Under the pieces are notes generated by a model. The model made no database searches. It was not told the origin of the DNA and saw nothing but the letters and a program-made list of their open reading frames with translations. From Firmicutes bacterium UBA2116 (GTDB lineage: Bacteria > Bacillota > Clostridia > Tissierellales > Sedimentibacteraceae): a stretch of 50,731 bases of DNA. Location: positions 122,666 through 173,396 of the forward strand of contig DCYG01000009.1 in assembly GCA_002331025.1 (NCBI GenBank), in the 5' to 3' direction. The translations under genes and the position numbers were made by a program. Every line of letters begins with the position of its first letter. The first letter of the stretch is position 1. Of this stretch, positions 8,844 to 17,000 are shown piece after piece.

Positions 8844-9614
8844 TTACGTTATTAATGCACTTAAGCTGTTTTCTATGGTGTCAAACATTAAGCTTACAGT
8901 ATTATCTATAAATGTAGTGAAGGTTGGAACTAATAATATTATCATAAGCAGCCCGATGATAATTTTGAGTTGAACATTAACTGAAAACACCTGTATTTGC
9001 GGTATCGCCTTCATCAATATACCAATGCCGGCTTCCAATATAATTTCCACCGCTATTATAGGCATTGACAGTTTTAAAGATAATACCAATACTTGCTGAA
9101 ACAATTCAACCATGTTATAAAATAGGTTTTGCGGTATCGCGAAGTTTCCTATTCCGATTAATTTGCAGGAAGTTATGAATATATGTATCAATGTAATATG
9201 TCCGTTTGCACTGAAAAATACTAACATCAATATAACATTTAAGTAGCTTCCCACCACACCCATCGAAACATTGCTGCTTGGGTCATAAATCTTTGACATG
9301 GACATACCTGTTTGCATTCCCAGTATTTCGCCGCTTATAACAACCGTACTGAAGAACAGACCTATTACATGACCGATTAAATAACCTATAAATATTTCCT
9401 TTATAATCAGCAGCCCATATTCTATTGTTGTTCCTATAACTATATCTCCTTCAGGAGGTAATATACCATAGATTGTCACCGTTAAAAATAAGCTCATCAT
9501 TGTTTTTAACAAAGCGGGAATGTTTCCTCTTCCGAATATCTGGTTAAAAAACACGCATCCGCTCATTCTTGCCAGTATTAATAAAAAATACGTGAAATCT
9601 CCCGAAAAAGTCAT
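8844..9614 (-). CDS. fliR: FliR, flagellar export gate membrane protein
   Basis: FliR joins FliP and FliQ in the core export gate. The 256-residue hydrophobic protein has about six membrane segments, the early ILARMSGCVFFNQIFG segment and the conserved GEILGMQTGMSMSKIYDP block near residues 90-115. Gene order fliP-fliQ-fliR-flhB is standard. The start ATG lies 12 bases after fliQ. Confidence 0.95.
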   Translation of the reverse strand: MTFSGDFTYFLLILARMSGCVFFNQIFGRGNIPALLKTMMSLFLTVTIYGILPPEGDIVIGTTIEYGLLIIKEIFIGYLIGHVIGLFFSTVVISGEILGMQTGMSMSKIYDPSSNVSMGVVGSYLNVILMLVFFSANGHITLIHIFITSCKLIGIGNFAIPQNLFYNMVELFQQVLVLSLKLSMPIIAVEIILEAGIGILMKAIPQIQVFSVNVQLKIIIGLLMIILLVPTFTTFIDNTVSLMFDTIENSLSALIT

Positions 9615-9626
9615 TGATAATCCCCT

Positions 9627-9893
9627 CTAATAAAGTGTAAGCATCAAATCAAAAACATAGTGCGTAAAATCCGCCATAACTTCCATCATCCATGAGCCTA
9701 GGGCTATCAGCATTGATGCCGTAACTAAAAGCTTTGGCACAAATGTCAGAGTTTGTTCATGTATCTGAGTGGCCGCCTGAAAAATTGCTATTATTAAACC
9801 GATCGTTAAGCTTAATAACAACAAAGGAAGCGCTATTTTTATTGCAGTTGCCGAAGCTGCCTGCATTACTTGCATAACCTGAGAAATGCTCAT
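9627..9893 (-). CDS. fliQ: FliQ, flagellar export gate membrane protein
   Basis: This 88-residue protein has two membrane helices, the standard size for FliQ. Helix one is rich in Leu/Ile (about 15-40) and contains LPLLLLSLTIGLIIAIFQAA. The conserved QIHEQTLTFVPKL loop and a second helix follow. It assembles around the FliP pore. It sits between fliP (13-base gap) and fliR. Confidence 0.95.
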   Translation of the reverse strand: MSISQVMQVMQAASATAIKIALPLLLLSLTIGLIIAIFQAATQIHEQTLTFVPKLLVTASMLIALGSWMMEVMADFTHYVFDLMLTLY

Positions 9894-9906
9894 ACCATAC
9901 TCCTAA

Positions 9907-10674
9907 TTAAAAGATAAATGTTGTTATCAATGTTTTGAATAATAGGGACCAGCCATCCACAACTACAAACAATAATATTTTAAAAGGCATTGATATCATT
10001 ATAGGAGGCAGCATCATCATTCCCATTGACATTAAAACACTCGAAACTATTAAATCTATAATCAGAAATGGAATGTACAGCAAAAAACCTATTATAAATG
10101 CTCTTTTTAATTCACTTGTTACAAATGACGGGATAATTACAGTCAAAGGCAAATCATTTACACTTTCTGCGTTCGCTATTTCCTGATTATTGGACATATC
10201 AACAAACATCATTAATTCACTGTTGCCTGTCTGCTTCAGCATCCAGATCTTAATAGGTTCAGAAGCTCTCTCATAGAATTCCTGTTGAGTAATTTCCTCA
10301 TTCTTATATGGCTGATAGGCTTCGGTATTTATTTCATTTATTACAGGTGACATAATAAACAATGTTAAAAATATTGCTATTCCTATCAGCACCTGATTGG
10401 GTGGTGTTTGTTGAAGACCCATTGCATTTTTTAAAAATGACAGTACAATCATTATTCTTGTAAAAGCCGTCATCATTATTAATATGGACGGAAGCAGAGT
10501 AAGCACTGTTAACATTACAAGAATTTCAACAGTTTCAGCAGCATTGCCGTTAATATCCATATTGATGACTCCGCCATATGCTGTCTGAGCATTCATAAGC
10601 ACAAGTATCATCATAATAATATAAATTTTTATCAATTTTACTTTATTGATTGTTTTCGGTTCTTTCTTAGACAT
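9907..10674 (-). CDS. fliP: FliP, flagellar export gate pore protein
   Basis: This 255-residue protein has a cleavable-type N-terminal hydrophobic segment (about residues 14-34), as known for FliP. The family block LTLLPSILIMMTAFTRIMIV follows, then LKNAMGLQQTPPNQVLIG, a polar periplasmic stretch, and C-terminal helices with FIIGFLLYIPFLIIDLIVSS and MGMMMLPP. FliP5FliQ4FliR1 forms the export pore. It lies 6 bases after fliO. Confidence 0.97.
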   Translation of the reverse strand: MSKKEPKTINKVKLIKIYIIMMILVLMNAQTAYGGVINMDINGNAAETVEILVMLTVLTLLPSILIMMTAFTRIMIVLSFLKNAMGLQQTPPNQVLIGIAIFLTLFIMSPVINEINTEAYQPYKNEEITQQEFYERASEPIKIWMLKQTGNSELMMFVDMSNNQEIANAESVNDLPLTVIIPSFVTSELKRAFIIGFLLYIPFLIIDLIVSSVLMSMGMMMLPPIMISMPFKILLFVVVDGWSLLFKTLITTFIF

Positions 10675-10680
10675 TCGAGC

Positions 10681-11004
10681 TTACCTTTTTAAGAATTTAT
10701 TGAGTATGTTATTGAACTCCAGGTTATTGTCCGGCTTTATGTCGGGAATCGGCTGGAAATCATCTAACTCTTTAACAATTGTAATATTTTTTTCGGTAAT
10801 ACTAAGAAGATAATACTTATTGCATACCTCTGCTATAGCCAGAAACTTGTTTTGTCCCAACATTATTTTATCTATAATATTTATATACCTGGACTTCATT
10901 GATGAACTTGTTCTTGTTGAAAGCCACTTAGTGGAGTAATATGTAAGAAACAACACTAATACTATTCCGATAATTGAAAATACAAGTGATAATACATCTT
11001 TGAT
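10681..11004 (-). CDS. fliO: FliO-like flagellar biosynthesis protein, start codon unresolved
   Basis: FliO is a small membrane chaperone that helps assemble the FliP complex. The position between cheY and fliP, and the pattern of one membrane helix followed by a basic cytoplasmic domain (LAIAEVCNKYYLLSIT), support this. The first canonical start (GTG at 10956) would cut the membrane helix in half. The same frame is open upstream to the cheY stop at 11017 and encodes the rest of the helix (VLSLVFSIIGIVLVLFLTYY). No ATG, GTG or TTG lies in that extension. AGGAG at 11018-11014 is spaced 9 bases from an ATC at 11004, which I list as the best guess; a CTG at 11013 is too close to the ribosome site. 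Confidence 0.7.
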   Translation of the reverse strand: MKDVLSLVFSIIGIVLVLFLTYYSTKWLSTRTSSSMKSRYINIIDKIMLGQNKFLAIAEVCNKYYLLSITEKNITIVKELDDFQPIPDIKPDNNLEFNNILNKFLKR

Positions 11005-11016
11005 ATTAACCAGCTC

Positions 11017-11379
11017 CTAACCAAGTATACCTTGAACAGTTTTTAAAACCCTTTCTGCTTTAAACGGTTTAACTATAAAATCCTTAGCACCGCTTCTGAT
11101 TGCTTCAACTACCATCGACTCTTGTCCCATAGCGGAACACATTACTATTTTAGCGCTTGGATCCATTTCTTTTATTTCTTTTAATGCCTCTAAGCCATTT
11201 TTATTCGGCATTGTTATGTCCATTAAGGTCAAATCCGGTTTTTCGGTTTTATAGGACTGAACTGCTATTTCTCCGTCTGCAGCTTCTATTATATTCTCAT
11301 ACCCGTTTTTTAACAAAGTATCCTTTATCATCATTCTCATAAATGCCGCATCATCAACTATCATAATTTTTTTATCCAT
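11017..11379 (-). CDS. cheY: CheY, chemotaxis response regulator
   Basis: This 120-residue single-domain receiver carries phosphoryl signals from CheA to the motor switch. Acidic-pocket residues are D9 and D10, the phosphorylation site is D54 (LMDITMP), the switch Ser is S82 (MCSAMGQ), and the conserved Lys is K104 (VKPF). It lies between fliY and fliO, the usual Firmicutes position, next to the phosphatase FliY that acts on it. It has no output domain. It ends in TAG; the following fliO is in the same reading frame. Confidence 0.96.
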   Translation of the reverse strand: MDKKIMIVDDAAFMRMMIKDTLLKNGYENIIEAADGEIAVQSYKTEKPDLTLMDITMPNKNGLEALKEIKEMDPSAKIVMCSAMGQESMVVEAIRSGAKDFIVKPFKAERVLKTVQGILG

Positions 11380-11400
11380 TTTTTCCTCCGCTTAAATCAT

Positions 11401-12519
11401 CTATAATGTTAACTTTATAATTTCTTCTTTTTTTATAATTTCTACTATTCTTACTCCAAAATTATCATTAACTACTACAACTTCACCCTTTGCAATCAAC
11501 TGTCCGTTAACGATAATATCAACTAATGCGCCTGCCTGCTTATCAAGCTCTACGATTGTGCCTTGTCCAAACTGCAATATATCCTTAATCGACCTTTTGG
11601 ATTTACCTATTTCGACGCTGATTTCCAACGGAACTGACATTATCAGTTCTAAGTTTGACCTTTGCTCTTCGGTAAGTATATCTTCTTCATCATCAAATTC
11701 ATCATATTCCATTCGCCTTACACTGACCGGGGCATGCTGTTTCTTTTTTGGCTTCGCTTTTTTAGGAACACTTTTTACTGGTTGTACTTTTTCTACATAC
11801 TCTTCTTCTTCGTCATCGTCTTCATCCTCATCGTATTCTTCATCCTCTGTATAATCTGATGTATCAGTGGATGTTTCGATGCTTTCTTCCTCTTTAACTG
11901 ATTCAGGATCTTCCGTCGTTTCAGTCCCCTTTAAGAAGCTTGATACAATTTCCCTTGCCAGTGAAACAGGTATTACATTTATAAACTGACTTTCAACACT
12001 TCCTTCAATGAACAATTCAAAGGCAACTGCAACTATAACGTCTTCATCTGTAAAATATTTGTTTTTAAATTCCGTTTTATCGTCAATTTCATATGCTATA
12101 GGTGTTGATATATTTATTGACTTGCCAAGGAAGTCCGATAATGCCGTAGCCGCTGAACCCATCATTTGATTCATAACCTCGCATATGGCACTTGTGTTTA
12201 TTTCATCCATAACAAATTCTTCGTCCGGTATGGATTGTCCCAATAATATTTCTATTATTGTCTTTGCGTCCATCCTTTTCCAAATCATTAAATTGACGCC
12301 GTTTAACCCTTCAACATAGTTTATTTCAACCCCTATGGCAGGCTCTAAATTTTCATAACTGAACTCACTGGCATTTAATACATTTACCTTTGGTACAGTT
12401 ATCTCGACTCTTTTGCCTAATAGGGAGGAAAGCGAAGTAGCAGAAGAACCCAGACTTATATTCATTACTTCTCCTATTACATCCCGTTCCATATCTGAAA
12501 AAATATTTTCATTCAACAT
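11401..12519 (-). CDS. fliY: FliY, motor switch protein with CheC-type phosphatase and FliN domains
   Basis: FliY replaces FliN in the C-ring of many Firmicutes and dephosphorylates CheY-P at the motor. The 372-residue protein has two CheC-like phosphatase motifs (about 13-45, EVMNISLGSSATSLSS; about 108-140, CEVMNQMMGSAATALS). A very acidic linker (about 205-245) is followed by a Pro/Lys stretch, then a C-terminal FliN (SpoA) domain (about 290-372, VPLEISVEIGKSKRSIKDI). The acidic linker explains the serine-rich open frame on the opposite strand. It lies between fliM and cheY. Confidence 0.96.
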   Translation of the reverse strand: MLNENIFSDMERDVIGEVMNISLGSSATSLSSLLGKRVEITVPKVNVLNASEFSYENLEPAIGVEINYVEGLNGVNLMIWKRMDAKTIIEILLGQSIPDEEFVMDEINTSAICEVMNQMMGSAATALSDFLGKSINISTPIAYEIDDKTEFKNKYFTDEDVIVAVAFELFIEGSVESQFINVIPVSLAREIVSSFLKGTETTEDPESVKEEESIETSTDTSDYTEDEEYDEDEDDDEEEEYVEKVQPVKSVPKKAKPKKKQHAPVSVRRMEYDEFDDEEDILTEEQRSNLELIMSVPLEISVEIGKSKRSIKDILQFGQGTIVELDKQAGALVDIIVNGQLIAKGEVVVVNDNFGVRIVEIIKKEEIIKLTL

Positions 12520-12532
12520 AGATTGCTCCTCA

Positions 12533-13516
12533 TTAATGTGTAATTTTATTTATCTTGATAACACCTTTATTTTTTCTTGTGCCCCATTTACCTTCAAACC
12601 ACTTTCTGCCATCCACATGTATGTCGATATCTTTGTTAATATCTTTGTCAAGTATTATGAGGTCCCCAACCTGCATGTGCAGAACATCGTCAAGTGTTGC
12701 CTGTGCTTTTCCAAGCACTCCTGTTATTGTAAGGTTAGAGGATTTAATTGAGCTCATAATTGCTGCTTTTTGCTCTTCCCTGCTCTGGTCTGATCTCTTG
12801 CTGCTCTTTGAGTAATTGCTTGCTTTCTTTAATATTTCATCCAATATACTGGATGGAATACATACGGTTATTTTTCCGGTAGATTGATTTAGTGAAACAT
12901 TTAAAACAACTATCACTACGGTATCATTGTAGTTAATTGATTGTATAAACCTTGAATTAGTTTCAATTTTCGCCAGCTCCATATCAATTTCAAGAGTGCT
13001 TTCCCAATTAGATCCCATGTGCTTAACAAGCTGCTTCAGCATATTACCAAGAAGAAAAAGTTCTATATCAGTGTAATCTCTGTCATGCTCATATTCCTCA
13101 CCTGTACCTCCCAACAACCTGTCTATTATAACGAAAGAAAGGGGTTTAGATACTTCCATGAGAATTTGACTGTCTGAAACCGTATTATCGGGATACTTAA
13201 CATCAACCAGACCCATCAATACGTAATCATCCAACGCATTGTTATATTCGTGAAATATGCTTTCTTCCACCTGCTCTACAGTTACATCGCACATTAACCT
13301 CAGCATTGAAGTCAGCCGGGACGTAACCATCCTGCAGTAATTTTCATAAATACCCTTCAGCAGCTTTATGGTTTCTTTAGTAATCTTTTTAGGACTTCTG
13401 AAATCATATTCTTTTATTTTCTTATCATTTGCCTCAAGCTCTTGTAAATTTACATCTCCGCTGCTTAAATTATTAAGCAGCTCATCTATCTGGCTCTGAG
13501 ATAATATTTCCGCCAT
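12533..13516 (-). CDS. fliM: FliM, flagellar motor switch protein
   Basis: FliM forms the C-ring middle and binds CheY-P. The 327-residue protein has the N-terminal CheY-binding peptide (LSQSQIDELLNNLSSG), a CheC-like middle domain, and a C-terminal SpoA/FliN-like domain (about 255-327, NLTITGVLGKAQATLDDVL). It follows motB directly with a 27-base gap; fliL, which commonly separates motB and fliM, is missing here. Confidence 0.96.
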   Translation of the reverse strand: MAEILSQSQIDELLNNLSSGDVNLQELEANDKKIKEYDFRSPKKITKETIKLLKGIYENYCRMVTSRLTSMLRLMCDVTVEQVEESIFHEYNNALDDYVLMGLVDVKYPDNTVSDSQILMEVSKPLSFVIIDRLLGGTGEEYEHDRDYTDIELFLLGNMLKQLVKHMGSNWESTLEIDMELAKIETNSRFIQSINYNDTVVIVVLNVSLNQSTGKITVCIPSSILDEILKKASNYSKSSKRSDQSREEQKAAIMSSIKSSNLTITGVLGKAQATLDDVLHMQVGDLIILDKDINKDIDIHVDGRKWFEGKWGTRKNKGVIKINKITH

Positions 13517-13543
13517 ATCTTTTGCCTCATTCCATCATTTTTG

Positions 13544-14353
13544 CTAATCAATAATCGTTGTTTGCTGATAATCTACATTTTCTGTCTTGATATCTTCTTT
13601 ATTTATCGTATCCTGTATTATTTTTGTATAACTAACCGGATACCCTTTTCTGCTGATATAAATTTCAACTCTGCGGTTTTTCGCTCTTCCTTCAGGAGTA
13701 CTGTTATCTGCTATGGGACTGTACAATCCATATCCTATAGCGAGATATTTCGAAGGATGTATCACTTCTTTGTTCTCCAGATACCTCAGAACAACATTTG
13801 CTCTGTCTGTTGAAAGTGACCTGTCTATATCCGTTTTGTCATATTCAACCTCCGCCGTATGACCTGCTATTATAACTTCTTCTATATACTCATCTACTAA
13901 TGTCAATCCATCCGCCAAAACATCTAATATTGCCCTGCCGCTCATCTCTAAAATGTCACTGTATCCCCGGAAGGTTACTGAATCCGAGAACCTGATAAAC
14001 ACGTATTCTTCGCTTTTTTGCAGCTCAACCTGTTCCGTTAAATCATTCTCATCAATATATTGCCTCAGCATTGCATACAATTGATCCAAATTCGCCTCAT
14101 CATCGTCTGCAACTGTTTCCGGAGGAGACTTATCCTCTTCTGAACCGGGTTCTGTTGATGTATCCTGTACATGAAAAGCAGCCGGATTCATCTGTTTGTT
14201 AAATGCTTCAATAATAGCGGCATATTTCTGTGAGTCTATTGTTGACATAGCATATAGCATTATAAAAAATGTCAGCAGCAGAGTTACCATATCGCTGTAT
14301 GTTTCCATCCAGCTGGCACCACCGCCATTATACTGTTTACTTTTCCTCGCCAT
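13544..14353 (-). CDS. motB: MotB, stator protein with peptidoglycan-binding OmpA domain
   Basis: MotB anchors the stator to the cell wall and carries the ion-conducting aspartate. The 269-residue protein has a short basic N-terminus, one membrane helix with D21 (METYSDMVTLLLTFFIMLYAM, read as separate elements) as the conducting residue, a Pro/Glu-rich linker, and an OmpA-like domain (about 130-245) containing IIAGHTAE and the NRRVEIYI peptidoglycan-binding motif. Ion choice (proton or sodium) is not decided by eye. It follows motA by 24 bases. Confidence 0.95.
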   Translation of the reverse strand: MARKSKQYNGGGASWMETYSDMVTLLLTFFIMLYAMSTIDSQKYAAIIEAFNKQMNPAAFHVQDTSTEPGSEEDKSPPETVADDDEANLDQLYAMLRQYIDENDLTEQVELQKSEEYVFIRFSDSVTFRGYSDILEMSGRAILDVLADGLTLVDEYIEEVIIAGHTAEVEYDKTDIDRSLSTDRANVVLRYLENKEVIHPSKYLAIGYGLYSPIADNSTPEGRAKNRRVEIYISRKGYPVSYTKIIQDTINKEDIKTENVDYQQTTIID

Positions 14354-14377
14354 AATTTCCCCTACTTACTTTTAAAT

Positions 14378-15238
14378 TTAAGCCTTTGCTTTTCTCTTCC
14401 CTAATCCCTTTTTTGACTTCTTGCCCGTTGACTCTTCATCGCTTTCTGTCGCTGTCAGACCTCTATCCTTGTACGTAATGTATGAGTTCAGCTTTTCTCT
14501 TATGTATTTAGGGTTTTCACCTGACTGTATTGACAGAACACCCTCCATAATAAGCTCTTTTGCAACCATTTCTTCATCATGCTTAGCCTTCAATCTGTTA
14601 GATATAGGTGCGCATATCATGTTTGCTAAAAACGACCCGTAAAAAGTAGTTACCAATGCAACGGACATACCCTTTCCAAGAGCATCAGCACCCTCTGCAG
14701 GATTCATATTTGCAAGCATATTTATAAGTCCTACAAGTGTTCCCAGCATACCGAATGCAGGTCCGAACGAACCTAGAGTATCAAATACCTTCCATGCAGA
14801 CGCATGTCTGGCTTCGATACAGTCAATTTCATTTTCTATCTGAGCCCTTACCTTAGTCGGCTCAATTGCATCTACTATGAGCATTACACAATATTTTAAA
14901 AATTCATCCTGCAGATCTATATTGTTAACTTTTTCTTCTAAAATCAACAAACCCTTTAATCTTGCTTCCTTAGCCAGTTCTTCAATCGCATCAATATATA
15001 AATTCAAATTGATTTTTTCTTTCTTCATAAGAACTTTCATATTTTGCGGTATGTCTTTTAAGTATTTAACAGGAACAGACATTATTGTAGCTGATATAGC
15101 TCCTCCAAATGTAATATACATACTCGGTATATTAACAAAGCTGTTGAAAACTTGCGAAACATCTGACCCGCTTTCAAATATTCCATATATCACCAGACCA
15201 AATCCGGCAAAAATTCCTATTATAAAAGATAAATTCAT
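14378..15238 (-). CDS. motA: MotA, stator channel protein
   Basis: MotA forms the pentameric ring of the stator around MotB. The 286-residue protein has four membrane segments: two near the N-terminus (about 1-55) and two near 150-215 (GSFGPAFGMLGTLVGLINML and VALVTTFYGSFLANM). A cytoplasmic loop between them bears charged residues. The C-terminal tail is strongly basic (KKSKKGLGKRKAKA). It lies directly after flbD (11-base gap) and before motB. Confidence 0.95.
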   Translation of the reverse strand: MNLSFIIGIFAGFGLVIYGIFESGSDVSQVFNSFVNIPSMYITFGGAISATIMSVPVKYLKDIPQNMKVLMKKEKINLNLYIDAIEELAKEARLKGLLILEEKVNNIDLQDEFLKYCVMLIVDAIEPTKVRAQIENEIDCIEARHASAWKVFDTLGSFGPAFGMLGTLVGLINMLANMNPAEGADALGKGMSVALVTTFYGSFLANMICAPISNRLKAKHDEEMVAKELIMEGVLSIQSGENPKYIREKLNSYITYKDRGLTATESDEESTGKKSKKGLGKRKAKA

Positions 15239-15249
15239 TTTGCACCTCT

Positions 15250-15450
15250 TTATTCTTCAGCAGTTACGCCTCTTAAAATTTTTTGATTGTAAATTATTAT
15301 TTTATTAACTATTTCATCCTTTGTATCTTTTACTAAATAATATTTACCCGTAGTCAATGTAATTTTTGTTTCCGGAATAAATTCAATTTTTTCTATTAAT
15401 GTTGCATTGATTAAAAATACCTCTCCGTTGATACCAACTACTTCAACCAT
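15250..15450 (-). CDS. flbD: FlbD-family small flagellar protein
   Basis: This 66-residue protein has the FlbD-family pattern: a hydrophobic N-terminus (VEVVGINGEVFLINATLIEKIE, read as elements) followed by PETKITLTTGKYYLV and a helical end. These small proteins are conserved between flgE and motA in Firmicutes; a direct role is not well established. It is not the Caulobacter transcription factor FlbD. It has a good ribosome site (GGAGG). Confidence 0.85.
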   Translation of the reverse strand: MVEVVGINGEVFLINATLIEKIEFIPETKITLTTGKYYLVKDTKDEIVNKIIIYNQKILRGVTAEE

Positions 15451-15474
15451 ATACCCTCCTATTTTTTAAAAACC

Positions 15475-15515
15475 TTAATCATAATCATAAATTTTCTGTT
15501 TATAATCATGATTAA
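15475..15515 (-). terminator. AT-rich hairpin with T-run upstream of flbD
   Basis: Two 17-base arms match at 15 positions around a 7-base loop. On the minus strand the stem is followed by GG and five Ts. It lies between flgE and flbD inside the operon, so it may be a weak or regulated terminator that lowers expression of flbD-motAB and later genes. The low GC of the stem makes it a weak candidate. Confidence 0.45.
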
Positions 15516-15568
15516 TGCCTCTATTGCAATGGATTAACAATACCGTACATTTCCTGTCTTTTTAATAA

Positions 15569-15626
15569 TGAGATTCTTCACTACGTTCAGAATGACAAAT
15601 TCGTCATCCTGAGCGTAGCGAAGGAT
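15569..15626. repeat. Inside-out copy of the dispersed repeat arms downstream of flgE
   Basis: A TGAGATTCTTCACTACG arm ending CAGAATGAC (15569-15596) is followed after 6 bases by GTCATCCTGAGCGTAGCG and AAGGAT (15603-15626). These are the two arms of the 75-bp element in the opposite order, so they form a large imperfect hairpin 10 bases from the flgE stop codon. It could protect or terminate the flgE message. Confidence 0.75.
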
Positions 15627-15635
15627 TTATATTAT

Positions 15636-16529
15636 CTATCTCTTAAGGTTAACCAATTCTTCAAGCATCTGATCAACTACGGAAATTATCTTTGTATTTG
15701 CCTGATAACCTCTTTGTGTTATGATCATGTCAGAAAACTCGTTAGCCAGGTCTACGTTGGACATTTCCAGACCGCCTGTAACCAACGCACCTGTTCCTGA
15801 ACCTTTTGCGCCGGGTATATTATATGTAATTTCGCCGGTGTTCTTACTTTCTCTGTAATATGAATTTCCTTCATGTACTAACGCATCCTGATTTTGAATA
15901 CTTGCCACAGATATGAGCCCTAAAGTTACAATTGTATCGTTCAGAACATCAGTGTCGCTAGCTTTGTTATTATATACTGCAGTAATTGTACCGTCAGTAT
16001 TAATGGTAATATTTGTATACTCAATATTTGTAGGAGGTGCTATATTTATCGCTTCAAGATCTGATTCGTCGACAGTAATTGTACCATCGGCATCTATATC
16101 AACATCGTCTTTATTCCAACCATAAACCCTTGAGCCATTTACATCAACAAGGTTTCCTGCCGAATCGAAGCCAAGTGCTCCCAGACGTGTATACAATCTT
16201 TGACCGGTTGAAGTTTCCACCGTTAAGAATCCTTCGCCATTGATATAAATATCTGTAGATTTATTTGTAGGTGAATATCCGGATATTGTATGTATCGTAT
16301 CAACAGAACCTATCTGAGCTCCATATCCTACCTGTGCAGCATTAGTTCCCCCTCTGTCAGCACTTGCTCCGCCGGGATTTCTTAATTGCTGATAATATAT
16401 GTCTCTGAATGTAGTTCTTTGTGATTTGTATCCGTATGTATTAACGTTAGCTATGTTGTTACCTATTACGTCCATTTTTGTCTGGTGACTTCTCATTCCT
16501 GATACACCAGAATAAAGTGCTTTCATCAT
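15636..16529 (-). CDS. flgE: FlgE, flagellar hook protein (short form)
   Basis: This 297-residue axial protein starts MMKALYSGVSGMRSHQTK and continues with GNNIANVNTYGYKSQRTTF, the hook/rod signature. It ends with the EMSNVDLANEFSDMIITQRG core motif. The placement between flgD/TIGR02530 and flbD-motA identifies it as the hook gene. It is short compared with enterobacterial hook proteins (around 400 residues), so surface domains are reduced. A D-x-D-x-D-G loop near residue 150 (DIDADGTITVDESD) resembles calcium-binding loops. A repeat-derived hairpin follows the stop. Confidence 0.88.
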   Translation of the reverse strand: MMKALYSGVSGMRSHQTKMDVIGNNIANVNTYGYKSQRTTFRDIYYQQLRNPGGASADRGGTNAAQVGYGAQIGSVDTIHTISGYSPTNKSTDIYINGEGFLTVETSTGQRLYTRLGALGFDSAGNLVDVNGSRVYGWNKDDVDIDADGTITVDESDLEAINIAPPTNIEYTNITINTDGTITAVYNNKASDTDVLNDTIVTLGLISVASIQNQDALVHEGNSYYRESKNTGEITYNIPGAKGSGTGALVTGGLEMSNVDLANEFSDMIITQRGYQANTKIISVVDQMLEELVNLKR

Positions 16530-16563
16530 AATAATTCATTCTCCTTTTTTTTATTAGCTGTAT

Positions 16564-16605
16564 AGTCCGTCAAAAAGTCAGGACTTTCGCCTCCTAAAAA
16601 GGACC
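16564..16605 (-). promoter_or_regulatory. Structured leader between the flagellar operon protein gene and flgE
   Basis: On the minus strand this stretch offers two mutually exclusive hairpins that share one segment: AGGA(GGCGAAAG)TCCT and AGTCC-12-GGACT. It is followed by about 30 bases and the AAGGAG ribosome site of flgE. Competing stems ahead of the hook gene could adjust hook translation, but this is a by-eye fold without comparative support. Confidence 0.3.
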
Positions 16606-16607
16606 GG

Positions 16608-16988
16608 CTATTTTATTACAGCTCCATCGATATTTGTAAATATATTTTCTTTTAAATCATTACTGTTTACTGCTGTTATAACCTTGTTGTGCATTGTGCT
16701 GATTATGAAGGCCTGATTGTCAATCATTACAAGCACATTCTTCAATCCCTTGTCCTTTGCCTGCTCGGCTGCCTCATTCAGCTTTTCTGTTACATCATCG
16801 CTTAATTCAATATTCCTTTCCTTAATTCTTTCATTGGCATGCTTGGAAAAAACAACCTCGTTTTGTAGCTTTTCATTTAATATTTCTTTAAAAGCCGAGC
16901 TGTTAACTCCTTGGTTTCTAGCGAAAGAATTGGGCTGAATATTATTGTTTAAGCTGCTTATCTTTTTAATGAAATTAATATCTGTCAT
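16608..16988 (-). CDS. Flagellar operon protein, TIGR02530 family
   Basis: This 126-residue protein contains the family core FSKHANERIKERNIELSD and AAEQAKDKGLKNVLVMID followed by a beta stretch (QAFIISTMHNKVITAV). The family is found in Firmicutes flagellar operons between flgD and flgE, exactly as here, but its function is not well known. No signal peptide or membrane segment is visible. The gene follows flgD by 12 bases. Confidence 0.85.
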   Translation of the reverse strand: MTDINFIKKISSLNNNIQPNSFARNQGVNSSAFKEILNEKLQNEVVFSKHANERIKERNIELSDDVTEKLNEAAEQAKDKGLKNVLVMIDNQAFIISTMHNKVITAVNSNDLKENIFTNIDGAVIK

Positions 16989-17000
16989 AATATCACCCGC

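Noticed and set aside
11558..11854. Serine-rich plus-strand open frame
   Set aside because: It is the antisense of the Glu/Asp-rich linker of FliY; the serine run is a direct consequence of the GAA/GAT codons.
16564..16605. RNase P-like or known riboswitch sequence before flgE
   Set aside because: The GGCGAAAGTCC resemblance is limited to a few bases and the size is far too small; no known riboswitch core is seen.
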